This document shows positions 35,302 to 43,441 of a stretch of DNA of 64,000 nucleotides, piece after piece. How positions within the stretch are numbered: the first letter of the stretch is position 1; the number at the start of each line of letters is the position of its first letter. The DNA lies in NCBI GenBank assembly GCA_003213175.1, contig QCNN01000003.1:1-64000 (forward strand). Direction: 5' to 3'. Made by a program: the position numbers and the translations under genes. The notes under the pieces are model-generated. The model was not told the DNA's origin, made no database searches, and saw only the letters and a program-made list of their open reading frames with translations. This DNA is from SAR116 cluster bacterium AG-426-B08. GTDB taxonomy: Bacteria > Pseudomonadota > Alphaproteobacteria > Puniceispirillales > Marisalimonadaceae.

Positions 35302-37371
35302 ATGAGATTAGCTATTGATATAGGTGGAACTTTTACAGATTTAGTTTTAGAAAAAAATAAAACTTTATACACAAAAAAAGTACTTACATCTGTCGAAAAA
35401 CCAGAAATAGCAGTTCTTGAAGGTGTTTTAGAGTTATTGCATGAGAATAATGTTGAACCTAGTCAAATTGATATGATTATCCATGGTACAACCTTAGCGA
35501 CAAATGCTGTTATAGAAAGAAAGGGTGCTCACAGTTGTTTTATTACAACCTCAGGTTTTAGAGATGTATTAGATATTGGATATGAAAGTAGGTTCGATCA
35601 ATATGATTTGTTATTAGAGAAGACTTTGTCAATTGTACCAAGAAAGTATAGGTATGTTGTGGAAGAGAGAACTGATGTTGATGGAAAAATTTTAAAACCT
35701 CTAAATATTAAAAACTTAGACCCCATATTTAATAAAATTAGTAAAGAAAAATTTGAAAGTATTGGTATTGGATTTTTGCATTCATACGCAAATCCAAAAA
35801 ATGAAATTGTTTTAAGAGAGTTATTAAGTAAAAAGTTTCCAGATATAAAAATAAGTATTTCTTCCGAAGTTTGTCCTGAGATAAGAGAATATGAAAGATT
35901 TACAACGACAGTTATAAATAGTTACATTAAACCATTAATTTCACGATATCTTGATAATCTTAAAAAAAGTTTAGTTAATAAGGGCTTTAATTGTTCATTT
36001 TTGCTTATGACCTCGGGAGGTAGTTTGACTAATGTTGAAAATGCTACAGATCACCCGATAAGATTAGTTGAGTCTGGACCAGCTGGTGGTGTAATTTTAG
36101 CAACATCAATAGCCAAAGAGTTAGATTTAAAACAAGTAATATCATTTGATATGGGGGGAACAACGGCTAAAATAACTCTTATTGAGAATAAGTCTCCTAA
36201 CAAAGCAAGAGAGTTTGAGGTTGATAGAAAATCTAGGTTTAAAAAAGGTAGTGGTCTTCCAATTAGGATACCAGTGATTGAGATGGTTGAAATTGGAGCT
36301 GGAGGTGGATCGATAGCAAGAGTTAATAAATTAGATCAAATTACAATTGGTCCAGATAGTGCTGGAGCAGATCCTGGACCTGCATGCTATGGTCTAGGTG
36401 GACAGGAACCAACAATAACAGATGCAGACTTAATAATAGGAAAAATAAATCCAGATAATTTTGCTTCTGGAAAAATTAAATTGTTTCGTAAAAAAAGTGA
36501 GTTGGCAATAAGGGAGAAAATTTCAAAACCATTAAAACTTAATCTTGAAATGTCAGCATTGGGCATAACAGAAATGGTAGATGAAACAATGGCAAATGCT
36601 GCTAGAGTTCATGCAGTTGAGCAAGGTCAAGATACGGAAAATAAAACCTTAATAGCTTTTGGTGGGGCAGCTCCCTTGCATGTTTCAAGAATTGCAGAGA
36701 AGTTAAAAGTAAGAAAAATCATAATACCAACTAACGCAAGTGTTGGTTCAGCAGTAGGTTTTTTATTAGCTCCCGTTGGTTATGAAGTTATTAAAAGCAT
36801 GAGGTTTTTTCTTCGTGATTTTAAACCAAAAATAGTAAATGACTTATTAAGTAAAATGAATAGTGAAGCTGAAAAGGTTATAAATATAAAAAATACTTCT
36901 AAAAATTTTAACTTAGAAAGATTTGTCTATATGCGTTACTTTGGTCAAGGTCATGAAATTAAGGTTAAAATAGATAATAGAAACTTTAATTTAAAAGACA
37001 CAAATTATCTTAAAAAGAACTTTGAAATTGAATATAAAAAATTGTATGGCAGAATACTACCTCATGCTGAGATTGAAGTATTAACTTGGGCAGTTTCACT
37101 AATAAATAAAATTAAAAAAGAAAAGAAAATAAAGCCAATTAAATCTAAAATTTATAAAGGTAAATCACAAATTACTAAAATCATAAATGTGAAAAAATCA
37201 AAATTTATTAATACGAAGACATATACTAGAAAAGACTTATTGCCTGGAAATATAATTAAAGGTGCATGCGTTTTAGTTGAGGATCAAACAACTATAATTG
37301 TTAGTGATAATTTTCAGACAAAAGTTTTATCCAATAATTATTTGGAAATTGAAATGATTAAAGGAAAATAA
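35302..37371 (+). CDS. hyuA: Hydantoinase/oxoprolinase subunit A
   Basis: A 689-residue ATP-dependent ring-opening subunit related to N-methylhydantoinase, 5-oxoprolinase and acetone/acetophenone carboxylase. The phosphate-binding motif I-D-I-G-G-T-F-T-D lies at the N-terminus; F-D-M-G-G-T-T-A-K lies near residue 283, and A-F-G-G-A-A-P-L-H near 452. AAGAGG precedes the ATG. It forms an operon with hyuB and, upstream, the TRAP transporter. Substrate uncertain: a hydantoin, 5-oxoproline or another cyclic amide. Confidence 0.87.
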   Translation: MRLAIDIGGTFTDLVLEKNKTLYTKKVLTSVEKPEIAVLEGVLELLHENNVEPSQIDMIIHGTTLATNAVIERKGAHSCFITTSGFRDVLDIGYESRFDQYDLLLEKTLSIVPRKYRYVVEERTDVDGKILKPLNIKNLDPIFNKISKEKFESIGIGFLHSYANPKNEIVLRELLSKKFPDIKISISSEVCPEIREYERFTTTVINSYIKPLISRYLDNLKKSLVNKGFNCSFLLMTSGGSLTNVENATDHPIRLVESGPAGGVILATSIAKELDLKQVISFDMGGTTAKITLIENKSPNKAREFEVDRKSRFKKGSGLPIRIPVIEMVEIGAGGGSIARVNKLDQITIGPDSAGADPGPACYGLGGQEPTITDADLIIGKINPDNFASGKIKLFRKKSELAIREKISKPLKLNLEMSALGITEMVDETMANAARVHAVEQGQDTENKTLIAFGGAAPLHVSRIAEKLKVRKIIIPTNASVGSAVGFLLAPVGYEVIKSMRFFLRDFKPKIVNDLLSKMNSEAEKVINIKNTSKNFNLERFVYMRYFGQGHEIKVKIDNRNFNLKDTNYLKKNFEIEYKKLYGRILPHAEIEVLTWAVSLINKIKKEKKIKPIKSKIYKGKSQITKIINVKKSKFINTKTYTRKDLLPGNIIKGACVLVEDQTTIIVSDNFQTKVLSNNYLEIEMIKGK

Positions 37372-37372
37372 A

Positions 37373-38974
37373 ATGAGTAAAATCAATGAAATTACTAATC
37401 AATTAATGTGGAATAGACTTCTTTCTGTAGTAGAAGAACAGGGACAGACCCTTGTAAGAACTGCATTTAGCCCAATTGTAAGAGAATGTGGAGATATTTC
37501 TGCTGGCATATTTGATTTAAAAGGAAGAATGATGGCACAAGCAGTTACTGGGACTCCAGGACATGTTAATTCTATGGCAGAGTCAGTAAAACATTTTATG
37601 CGTTTTTTTTCGATTCAGCATATGAATGAAGGAGATATATATATTACAAATGATCCGTGGATGGGAACTGGTCATTTAAATGACTTTGTATTAACCACTC
37701 CATGTTTTAAGAATAATAAAATTGTTGGTTTGTTTTCGTGTACTTCACACCTTACTGATATAGGAGGTATAGGTACTGGTCCAGATGCAACTGATGTTCA
37801 TATGGAAGGAATTTATATTCCTATGTTAAAATTAGCTGATAAAGGTAAAATGAATAAAACTCTTTTATCTATGATCAGACAAAATACTAGGCAGCCTGTT
37901 GAGACAGAAGGTGATGTTTATTCCTTAGCAGCATGTAACGACGTAGGATGTTTACGTCTTAATGACATGATGAAAGAATTTGAAATTAGTGACTTGAATC
38001 AACTTTCAAATTTTATTTATACAAAGTCTGTGAATGCAGTTAAAAAAGAAATTAAAAAAATACCTAATGGTGTTTATAAAAATTCTATGAAAGTAGATGG
38101 TTTTGAAAAACCTGTTACGTTGAATGCAACTTTAATAGTTAAAGAAGATAAAATTTTTATGGATTATAATGGAACCTCTCAAAAGTCTCTTTATGGAATA
38201 AACGTTCCATTATCTTATACAAGAGCATATACAGGGTTTGGATTAAGTTGTCTTATTTCACCAGAAGTACCTAATAATGCTGGTTCATTGTCACCTTACG
38301 ATATTAATGCTCCTGAAGGTACAATATTAAATGCCAAATATCCAGCAAGTGTATGCGCAAGGCATATAATCGGTCAGATGCTACCTGACGTTGTTTTTGG
38401 TTGTCTTGAAAAAGCTATTCCAGATTTAGTACCCGCTGAAGGTGCCTCTTGTTTGTGGAATTTAACTTTTAGAGGTCAACAAAAAGATAATAAAAGTATA
38501 TTTGCTATCACTGCAGTAACAAATGGTGGTACAGGTGCACGTCCAAGCAAAGATGGTTTGTCGGCAACAGCTTATCCTTCAGGAGTAAAAGGTACTCCAG
38601 TAGAAATTAATGAAGCAGTTGCACCATTATTATTTTTAAAGAAAGAATTCAAAACTGGTAGTGGGGGTAAAGGTAAATTTAGAGGAGGAGATGGTCAAAT
38701 AATTGAAATTAAATCCTCTCTTGGAAAAGATATGGAGATATTAGCCGCGTATGACCGAATTAAATTTCCTCCAAGAGGAAGAAAAGGTGGAGAAAATGGT
38801 AAACCAGGTTTAATTAAAATTAAAAATGGACGAAAATTAAATGGAAAGGGTACTCAACCTATAAAAGGGGATGAGATATTAGTAGTTGAAACTCCCGGTG
38901 GTGGAGGATATGGATTATTTAAAAAAAGAAGCAAAGATTTATTAAATCAAGATAAAGAAAATGAATTAATTTAA
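37373..38974 (+). CDS. hyuB: Hydantoinase/oxoprolinase subunit B
   Basis: Partner of HyuA, 533 residues. Typical features are the N-terminal W-N-R-L-L-S-V-V-E-E-Q-G-Q-T-L segment, the N-D-P-W-M-G-T-G-H-L-N-D metal-binding block near residue 93, and the Gly-rich C-terminus (E-T-P-G-G-G-G-Y-G). It starts two bases after hyuA. Its stop is adjacent to the convergent puuD stop, with no visible terminator between. Confidence 0.88.
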   Translation: MSKINEITNQLMWNRLLSVVEEQGQTLVRTAFSPIVRECGDISAGIFDLKGRMMAQAVTGTPGHVNSMAESVKHFMRFFSIQHMNEGDIYITNDPWMGTGHLNDFVLTTPCFKNNKIVGLFSCTSHLTDIGGIGTGPDATDVHMEGIYIPMLKLADKGKMNKTLLSMIRQNTRQPVETEGDVYSLAACNDVGCLRLNDMMKEFEISDLNQLSNFIYTKSVNAVKKEIKKIPNGVYKNSMKVDGFEKPVTLNATLIVKEDKIFMDYNGTSQKSLYGINVPLSYTRAYTGFGLSCLISPEVPNNAGSLSPYDINAPEGTILNAKYPASVCARHIIGQMLPDVVFGCLEKAIPDLVPAEGASCLWNLTFRGQQKDNKSIFAITAVTNGGTGARPSKDGLSATAYPSGVKGTPVEINEAVAPLLFLKKEFKTGSGGKGKFRGGDGQIIEIKSSLGKDMEILAAYDRIKFPPRGRKGGENGKPGLIKIKNGRKLNGKGTQPIKGDEILVVETPGGGGYGLFKKRSKDLLNQDKENELI

Positions 38975-40192
38975 TTAGAGTCTTTTAAGAAAATTGTACA
39001 AATCATATAAAGTTTTTCTTTCTGAGTTTTCTAAAAACGTTATATTCCCAGGTGGCATTGCGTATGACATAACTGCTTGGGAATAAATACTATCAATATT
39101 TTGAACAATATCTTTAATATTTTCTAAATTAATCTGCTTAGGAGAGTGTTTCATATTTTCCCAAAGAGGTTCTTTTGCATGACACATTGAACATTTTGAA
39201 ATAATAATTTCTTCAGAAGCTACAACTAATGTTTTGGGAATTTTCTGAATAATTAATTCTGCGTTCTTTTTTGCACTTGATAAGTTGGGTTTACCAATAT
39301 CACTTAGATAGACCGAAAATAAAACTATTATAGTTATTGGTATCCAAATAAGATAAGGTGGTTTTTTACCAGAGTGTTTGATATTAAAAAATTGTCTAAT
39401 TAAAGCACCCACAATTATAATCAATGAGATTATAATCCAAGAATATTCAGTTGCATAAATTGTGGGATAGTGATTACTTATCATAATAAAAATTACTGGT
39501 AGAGTTAAATAATTATTGTGTAGCGATCTTTGTTTTGCTGTAATCCCATGTATAGCATCAGGTTTTTTGTTTTCAAGTAGACTTTTAACCACTTTTTTTT
39601 GCCCAGGGATAATGATCATTAAAACATTAGCTACCATTATTGTTCCCAGCATTGAACCAATTTGCATGTATGCCCCTCGATATGAAAAAACTTGAAAATA
39701 TAGCCAGCTAAAAATCGTAAAAATAAATAAAATAAAAATTGCTAGAACATTATTATTTTTATTAACAGTTTTTTTACATATAAAATTATACAATACCCAT
39801 CCTAAAATTATACCAATCAAAGAAATAGATATTGCTTCAAATTTTGTAAGGTCAAACTTTTCGATTTCAATCATATAAAGGTCAGCACTGAGGTAATAAA
39901 CAAGAATTAATAGTAAAAAACCAGATATCCATGTTCCATAAGCTTCCCATTTAAACCAAGTTAATTGTGAAGGCATTTTTTCAGGAGCAACAAGGTATTT
40001 TATTATTTGATAAAATCCTCCACCATGAACTTGCCATGCTTCACCATGAGCTTGTTTAGGCATATCTTTTTTGTTTTGAAGACTTAAATCTAACGCAATA
40101 AAATAAAAGCTTGAGCCTATCCAGGCTATTCCTGCTATCACATGAAGCCATCGTACTAAAAATTCAATCCATTCAAAAAATATATAGAACAA
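38975..40192 (-). CDS. puuD: Urate hydroxylase, membrane-bound with C-terminal cytochrome c
   Basis: Oxidises urate to 5-hydroxyisourate in place of a soluble uricase. About eight membrane helices follow the N-terminal W-L-H-V-I-A-G-I-A-W-I-G-S-S-F-Y-F block, and a C-terminal cytochrome c domain carries C-S-M-C-H near residue 333, as in PuuD. The open frame extends to 40267 inside hiuH, but a TTG at 40192, eight bases after AGAGG, gives the N-terminus expected for PuuD (405 residues). Its TTG lies just past the hiuH stop, so the two genes are coupled. Electrons probably go to the respiratory chain. Confidence 0.9.
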   Translation of the reverse strand: MFYIFFEWIEFLVRWLHVIAGIAWIGSSFYFIALDLSLQNKKDMPKQAHGEAWQVHGGGFYQIIKYLVAPEKMPSQLTWFKWEAYGTWISGFLLLILVYYLSADLYMIEIEKFDLTKFEAISISLIGIILGWVLYNFICKKTVNKNNNVLAIFILFIFTIFSWLYFQVFSYRGAYMQIGSMLGTIMVANVLMIIIPGQKKVVKSLLENKKPDAIHGITAKQRSLHNNYLTLPVIFIMISNHYPTIYATEYSWIIISLIIIVGALIRQFFNIKHSGKKPPYLIWIPITIIVLFSVYLSDIGKPNLSSAKKNAELIIQKIPKTLVVASEEIIISKCSMCHAKEPLWENMKHSPKQINLENIKDIVQNIDSIYSQAVMSYAMPPGNITFLENSERKTLYDLYNFLKRL

Positions 40193-40193
40193 T

Positions 40194-40544
40194 TTAGCTG
40201 CCTCTATAGGTACTATAACCAAATGGAGATAATAACAATGGGATATGATAATGACTATCTTCGTCAATGGAAAATTGTATGGCTATATTTTCATAAAAAT
40301 TATAATCTGGAGTTACTAAATTATTTTTTAAAAAATATTCCTTTACATGAAATACAATTTCGTATTTCCCTTTCACAAAATTTTCACTTGAAATAAGAGG
40401 GTTATCTAAACGACCATCTTTGTTTGTAAAACATTCTGAAATTTTTTTTTTGCAATTTTTATCAATTGAATATAATTCAATTAAAATTTTATAGGCTGGT
40501 TTACCTATGCTAGTATCAAGAACATGTGTAGTTAATCCTGCCAT
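40194..40544 (-). CDS. hiuH: 5-hydroxyisourate hydrolase
   Basis: Transthyretin-like enzyme of 116 residues that hydrolyses 5-hydroxyisourate to OHCU. L-T-T-H-V-L-D-T at the N-terminus supplies the first catalytic His, H-I-P-L-L-L-S-P-F-G-Y-S lies near the C-terminus, and the last four residues Y-R-G-S are the enzyme's hallmark that separates it from transthyretin. No signal peptide. It is cotranscribed with puuD and divergent from uraD across only 36 bases. Confidence 0.94.
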   Translation of the reverse strand: MAGLTTHVLDTSIGKPAYKILIELYSIDKNCKKKISECFTNKDGRLDNPLISSENFVKGKYEIVFHVKEYFLKNNLVTPDYNFYENIAIQFSIDEDSHYHIPLLLSPFGYSTYRGS

Positions 40545-40563
40545 TATGATACTTTATATCATA
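40545..40563. promoter_or_regulatory. Inverted repeat in the 36-bp hiuH/uraD divergent gap
   Basis: TATGATA-cttta-TATCATA, 7-bp arms at 40545-40551 and 40557-40563, begins on the base next to the hiuH start codon. Each arm resembles a -10 hexamer on one strand. It could be a shared operator or two face-to-face promoters giving very short leaders. Confidence 0.4.
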
Positions 40564-40580
40564 TAAAAAATAGTAAAGAA

Positions 40581-41102
40581 ATGACAAATAAGATTATAAA
40601 TTTTGAAAATAAAAGTTTTACAGAAAAAGAATTCATTACTTTGTTTGACTCAATTTATGAACATTCTTCATGGGTTATTATAAATATCATTAAAAATAAA
40701 AGCTCCATACCTGAAAAATTAGAGGATTTGAAATTAAAAATGAAAGAGCAAGTAGAAAAAAGTTCAGATGAGTCAAAATTAAAATTATTACGGTCACATC
40801 CAGAGCTTGGAATAAAAAAAAATAAACTTTCAAGTCTTACAAAATCATCTCAAAAAGAACAAAAGTCTGCAGGTTTAGATCAATGCTCAGAAGAAGAGTA
40901 CAAAAACATTAAATTATTAAATAAAAAGTATAGAGAAAAATTTGATTTCCCTTTCATAATTGCTGTTAAAGGTTTGACAAGAGTTGATGTTATAAATGCT
41001 ATGAACACTAGAATAAATAATAATTATCAAGAAGAGTTTTTAACAGCATTAAAAGAGGTTCACAAAATAGCAAAAATTAGATTTGATACTTTAATTATTT
41101 AA
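40581..41102 (+). CDS. uraD: OHCU decarboxylase
   Basis: Converts 2-oxo-4-hydroxy-4-carboxy-5-ureidoimidazoline to S-allantoin. 173 residues, normal length. The catalytic His73 lies in R-S-H-P-E-L-G; Q-K-S-A-G-L-D-Q near residue 95 and K-F-D-F-P-F-I-I-A-V-K-G near 120 are also diagnostic. A weak ribosome site (AGTAAAG) precedes the ATG. It is divergent from hiuH and overlaps the convergent molybdoenzyme gene by eight bases. Confidence 0.93.
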   Translation: MTNKIINFENKSFTEKEFITLFDSIYEHSSWVIINIIKNKSSIPEKLEDLKLKMKEQVEKSSDESKLKLLRSHPELGIKKNKLSSLTKSSQKEQKSAGLDQCSEEEYKNIKLLNKKYREKFDFPFIIAVKGLTRVDVINAMNTRINNNYQEEFLTALKEVHKIAKIRFDTLII

Positions 41103-43434
41103 TTTTTTTATTTATTACAGGTAGATTAAAAACAGATATTTTTGGTAAATCTTTTTTCCATTTTTTAATTTCTACGAGAGTAGAATGAGCGGATGGTCCT
41201 TGGCTTAGAGATGAACAACCAATATCATCTGTCAGTACATTTGGATTTCCATGTATACAAAAATTCTCATTTTTATAAGGATTATACCATGCTCCTACAG
41301 GAAGATAAACAATGCCTTTCATTACTTCATCAGAAATCTTTATTCCTGCAAGACAAGCCCCTCTATCATTAAAAACTTCAACAATATCTCTATTCTTTAA
41401 ATTACGTTGTTTAGCATCTAATGGGTTTATCTTGAGCATTTCCCTTTGTTTTACTTTCATTTTTTGGCTATGTTTCCCATTATCAAGTTGACTATGTAAA
41501 CGATTTTCGGGTTGTCCAGAAATAAGGTGTAAAGGATATTTTTTTGCTATTTTTGCCCCCAACCATTCTTTTGGTTCTAACCATGAAGGGTGACCAGGGC
41601 AGTCTTTATAATTAAAACTATCAATTACTTTTGAAAAAATTTCTATTTTTTTTGACGGTGTAGATAGTGGAGAACTTTCTGGATTTTTTATATAATCCTC
41701 TAATAAAATTTGATCATGTGTTGGTTGTAAAACCTCAAAAAAGCTTCCTTCCCAAAACTCTCTAAAACTAGGAAGATAAAAATTATTTTTTTTGGCTAAA
41801 TTTCTTGCTTCTATCCATAGAAATTCTAACCACTGCATTTCAGTTCTATTTTCTGTAAACTTTTTATTAAAACCTAATTTTTTAGAAATTAATGAAAATA
41901 TTTCAAAATCATTTTTAGACTCTCCAATTGGGTTAATGGCTCTATGCATGGGTGATACAGTTTGTTCCCAATGTCTAAATCCAATATCATTTCTTTCTAA
42001 ATTAGTAGAGGTAGGAAAGATGAGATCAGAATAACGAGCGAGGCTATTCCACCAAATTTCATTAGTTACTATGGTATCTGGTTTAAAACTAGCTTTAGTC
42101 AGTTTTGATAAGTCCATTTGATGATGAAAAGGGTTTCCACCTGCCCAGTAAACTAACTTTATATTAGGATATTTATAATCAGAACCATTAAAAGTAAATT
42201 TTTTACCTGGGTTTAAAAGCATATCTGAGTATCTTGCAACTGGGATAAAATCTGAAACATTATTTTTAAATTGATTTAAAGCTGGCCATTTAAAATTTTT
42301 AACAGGATTACCAATTCCATTTTCGGCACTATACCCTAAACCAAAACCCCCTCCAGGTAATCCAATTTGTCCCAACATTGCAGCAAGTACAACAACCATC
42401 CAATGAGGTTGTTCACCATATTGTTGTCTTTGAAGAGACCAAGAACCAGTTAATAAAGTTCTCTTATTATTAATAGAACTTACAATTTTATAAAAAGTTT
42501 TTTCTTCAATTCCTGTGATTTTTTTTGCCCATTTTGGATTTTTTTTAACCCCATCTTTATTTCCTAGTAAATAATCTTTAAAAATATCATAACCACTACA
42601 ATATTTTTTTAAGAATGCATTATCACAAAGATTTTCCGTTTCTAAAATGTAAGCTAAAGCTAACATAAAGGCAGTGTCTGTGCCTGGTCTGATTTTAATC
42701 CAATCTGCTTTGACTAATTTATCAGCCTCCATATTGGTTGGACTAATATTAAAAAATTTAACCTTATTTTTTTTACATTTTTCTAGGTATAATCTAGTTG
42801 TATGAAAACCAACTCCACCTGAAGTAACTTGAGAGTTTTTTAGAGGTAGACTTCCGAACATGAGAATTACCTCTGTATTCCTAGCTATACTCTCCCAATC
42901 AGTGTGTTCATCTAGAAATTTTCTATAAGACATACCAACTATATGTGGAATTATTGTTTCGCTTGCCGCGTATGAGTAAGTTGTTACAGATTTAACATAC
43001 CCTCCATAACAATTAAAAAATCTGTGCAATTGACTCTGTGCATGATGAAATCTTCCTGAGGATGCCCATCCGTATGAACCAGCAAATATAGATTTGTTAG
43101 AAAAATTAGTTTTTACTCTCTCTAACTCATAAGAAACAATTTCTATTGCTTCTTCCCAAGATATTTCCAGAAACTCATCATTTCCTCTTTTTTTTCTTTT
43201 TCTATCTAGAGCAAATTTTTCATTTTGTTTAAATTCTTTCAAATAATCTTTATACCAACCTAATCTGACATGAGGCTTTCTAATTCTTAAATCATCATCA
43301 ATTGCATCAATCATACCTTCAGAAATTAATGAAGGATCTAAATCTTTTTCATAAGGTTCTAAAGCTATTAATTTGCCATTTTTAACTTTCGCATAATAAC
43401 TTCCCCAATGTGAGCTAGTAGTTTTTTTAAACAT
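41095..43434 (-). CDS. Molybdopterin oxidoreductase, BisC/TorZ-like
   Basis: A 779-residue member of the DMSO reductase family that lacks the N-terminal [4Fe-4S] cysteines. This is typical of biotin sulfoxide, TMAO and DMSO reductases. The segment S-Y-G-W-A-S-S-G-R-F-H-H-A (near residue 120) contains the Ser that ligates molybdenum in this branch. No Tat or Sec signal is seen, so a cytoplasmic BisC-like enzyme reducing an S-oxide or N-oxide is likely. It lies four to eight bases from its neighbours, downstream of the FAD/Fe-S dehydrogenase on the same strand, which could be its cotranscribed partner. Confidence 0.82.
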   Translation of the reverse strand: MFKKTTSSHWGSYYAKVKNGKLIALEPYEKDLDPSLISEGMIDAIDDDLRIRKPHVRLGWYKDYLKEFKQNEKFALDRKRKKRGNDEFLEISWEEAIEIVSYELERVKTNFSNKSIFAGSYGWASSGRFHHAQSQLHRFFNCYGGYVKSVTTYSYAASETIIPHIVGMSYRKFLDEHTDWESIARNTEVILMFGSLPLKNSQVTSGGVGFHTTRLYLEKCKKNKVKFFNISPTNMEADKLVKADWIKIRPGTDTAFMLALAYILETENLCDNAFLKKYCSGYDIFKDYLLGNKDGVKKNPKWAKKITGIEEKTFYKIVSSINNKRTLLTGSWSLQRQQYGEQPHWMVVVLAAMLGQIGLPGGGFGLGYSAENGIGNPVKNFKWPALNQFKNNVSDFIPVARYSDMLLNPGKKFTFNGSDYKYPNIKLVYWAGGNPFHHQMDLSKLTKASFKPDTIVTNEIWWNSLARYSDLIFPTSTNLERNDIGFRHWEQTVSPMHRAINPIGESKNDFEIFSLISKKLGFNKKFTENRTEMQWLEFLWIEARNLAKKNNFYLPSFREFWEGSFFEVLQPTHDQILLEDYIKNPESSPLSTPSKKIEIFSKVIDSFNYKDCPGHPSWLEPKEWLGAKIAKKYPLHLISGQPENRLHSQLDNGKHSQKMKVKQREMLKINPLDAKQRNLKNRDIVEVFNDRGACLAGIKISDEVMKGIVYLPVGAWYNPYKNENFCIHGNPNVLTDDIGCSSLSQGPSAHSTLVEIKKWKKDLPKISVFNLPVINKKIK

Positions 43435-43441
43435 AATTTTC

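Noticed and set aside
38975..40267. Longer puuD starting inside hiuH
   Set aside because: The extra 25 residues have no counterpart in PuuD and are the alternate frame of the conserved hiuH C-terminus; TTG at 40192 behind AGAGG fits better.
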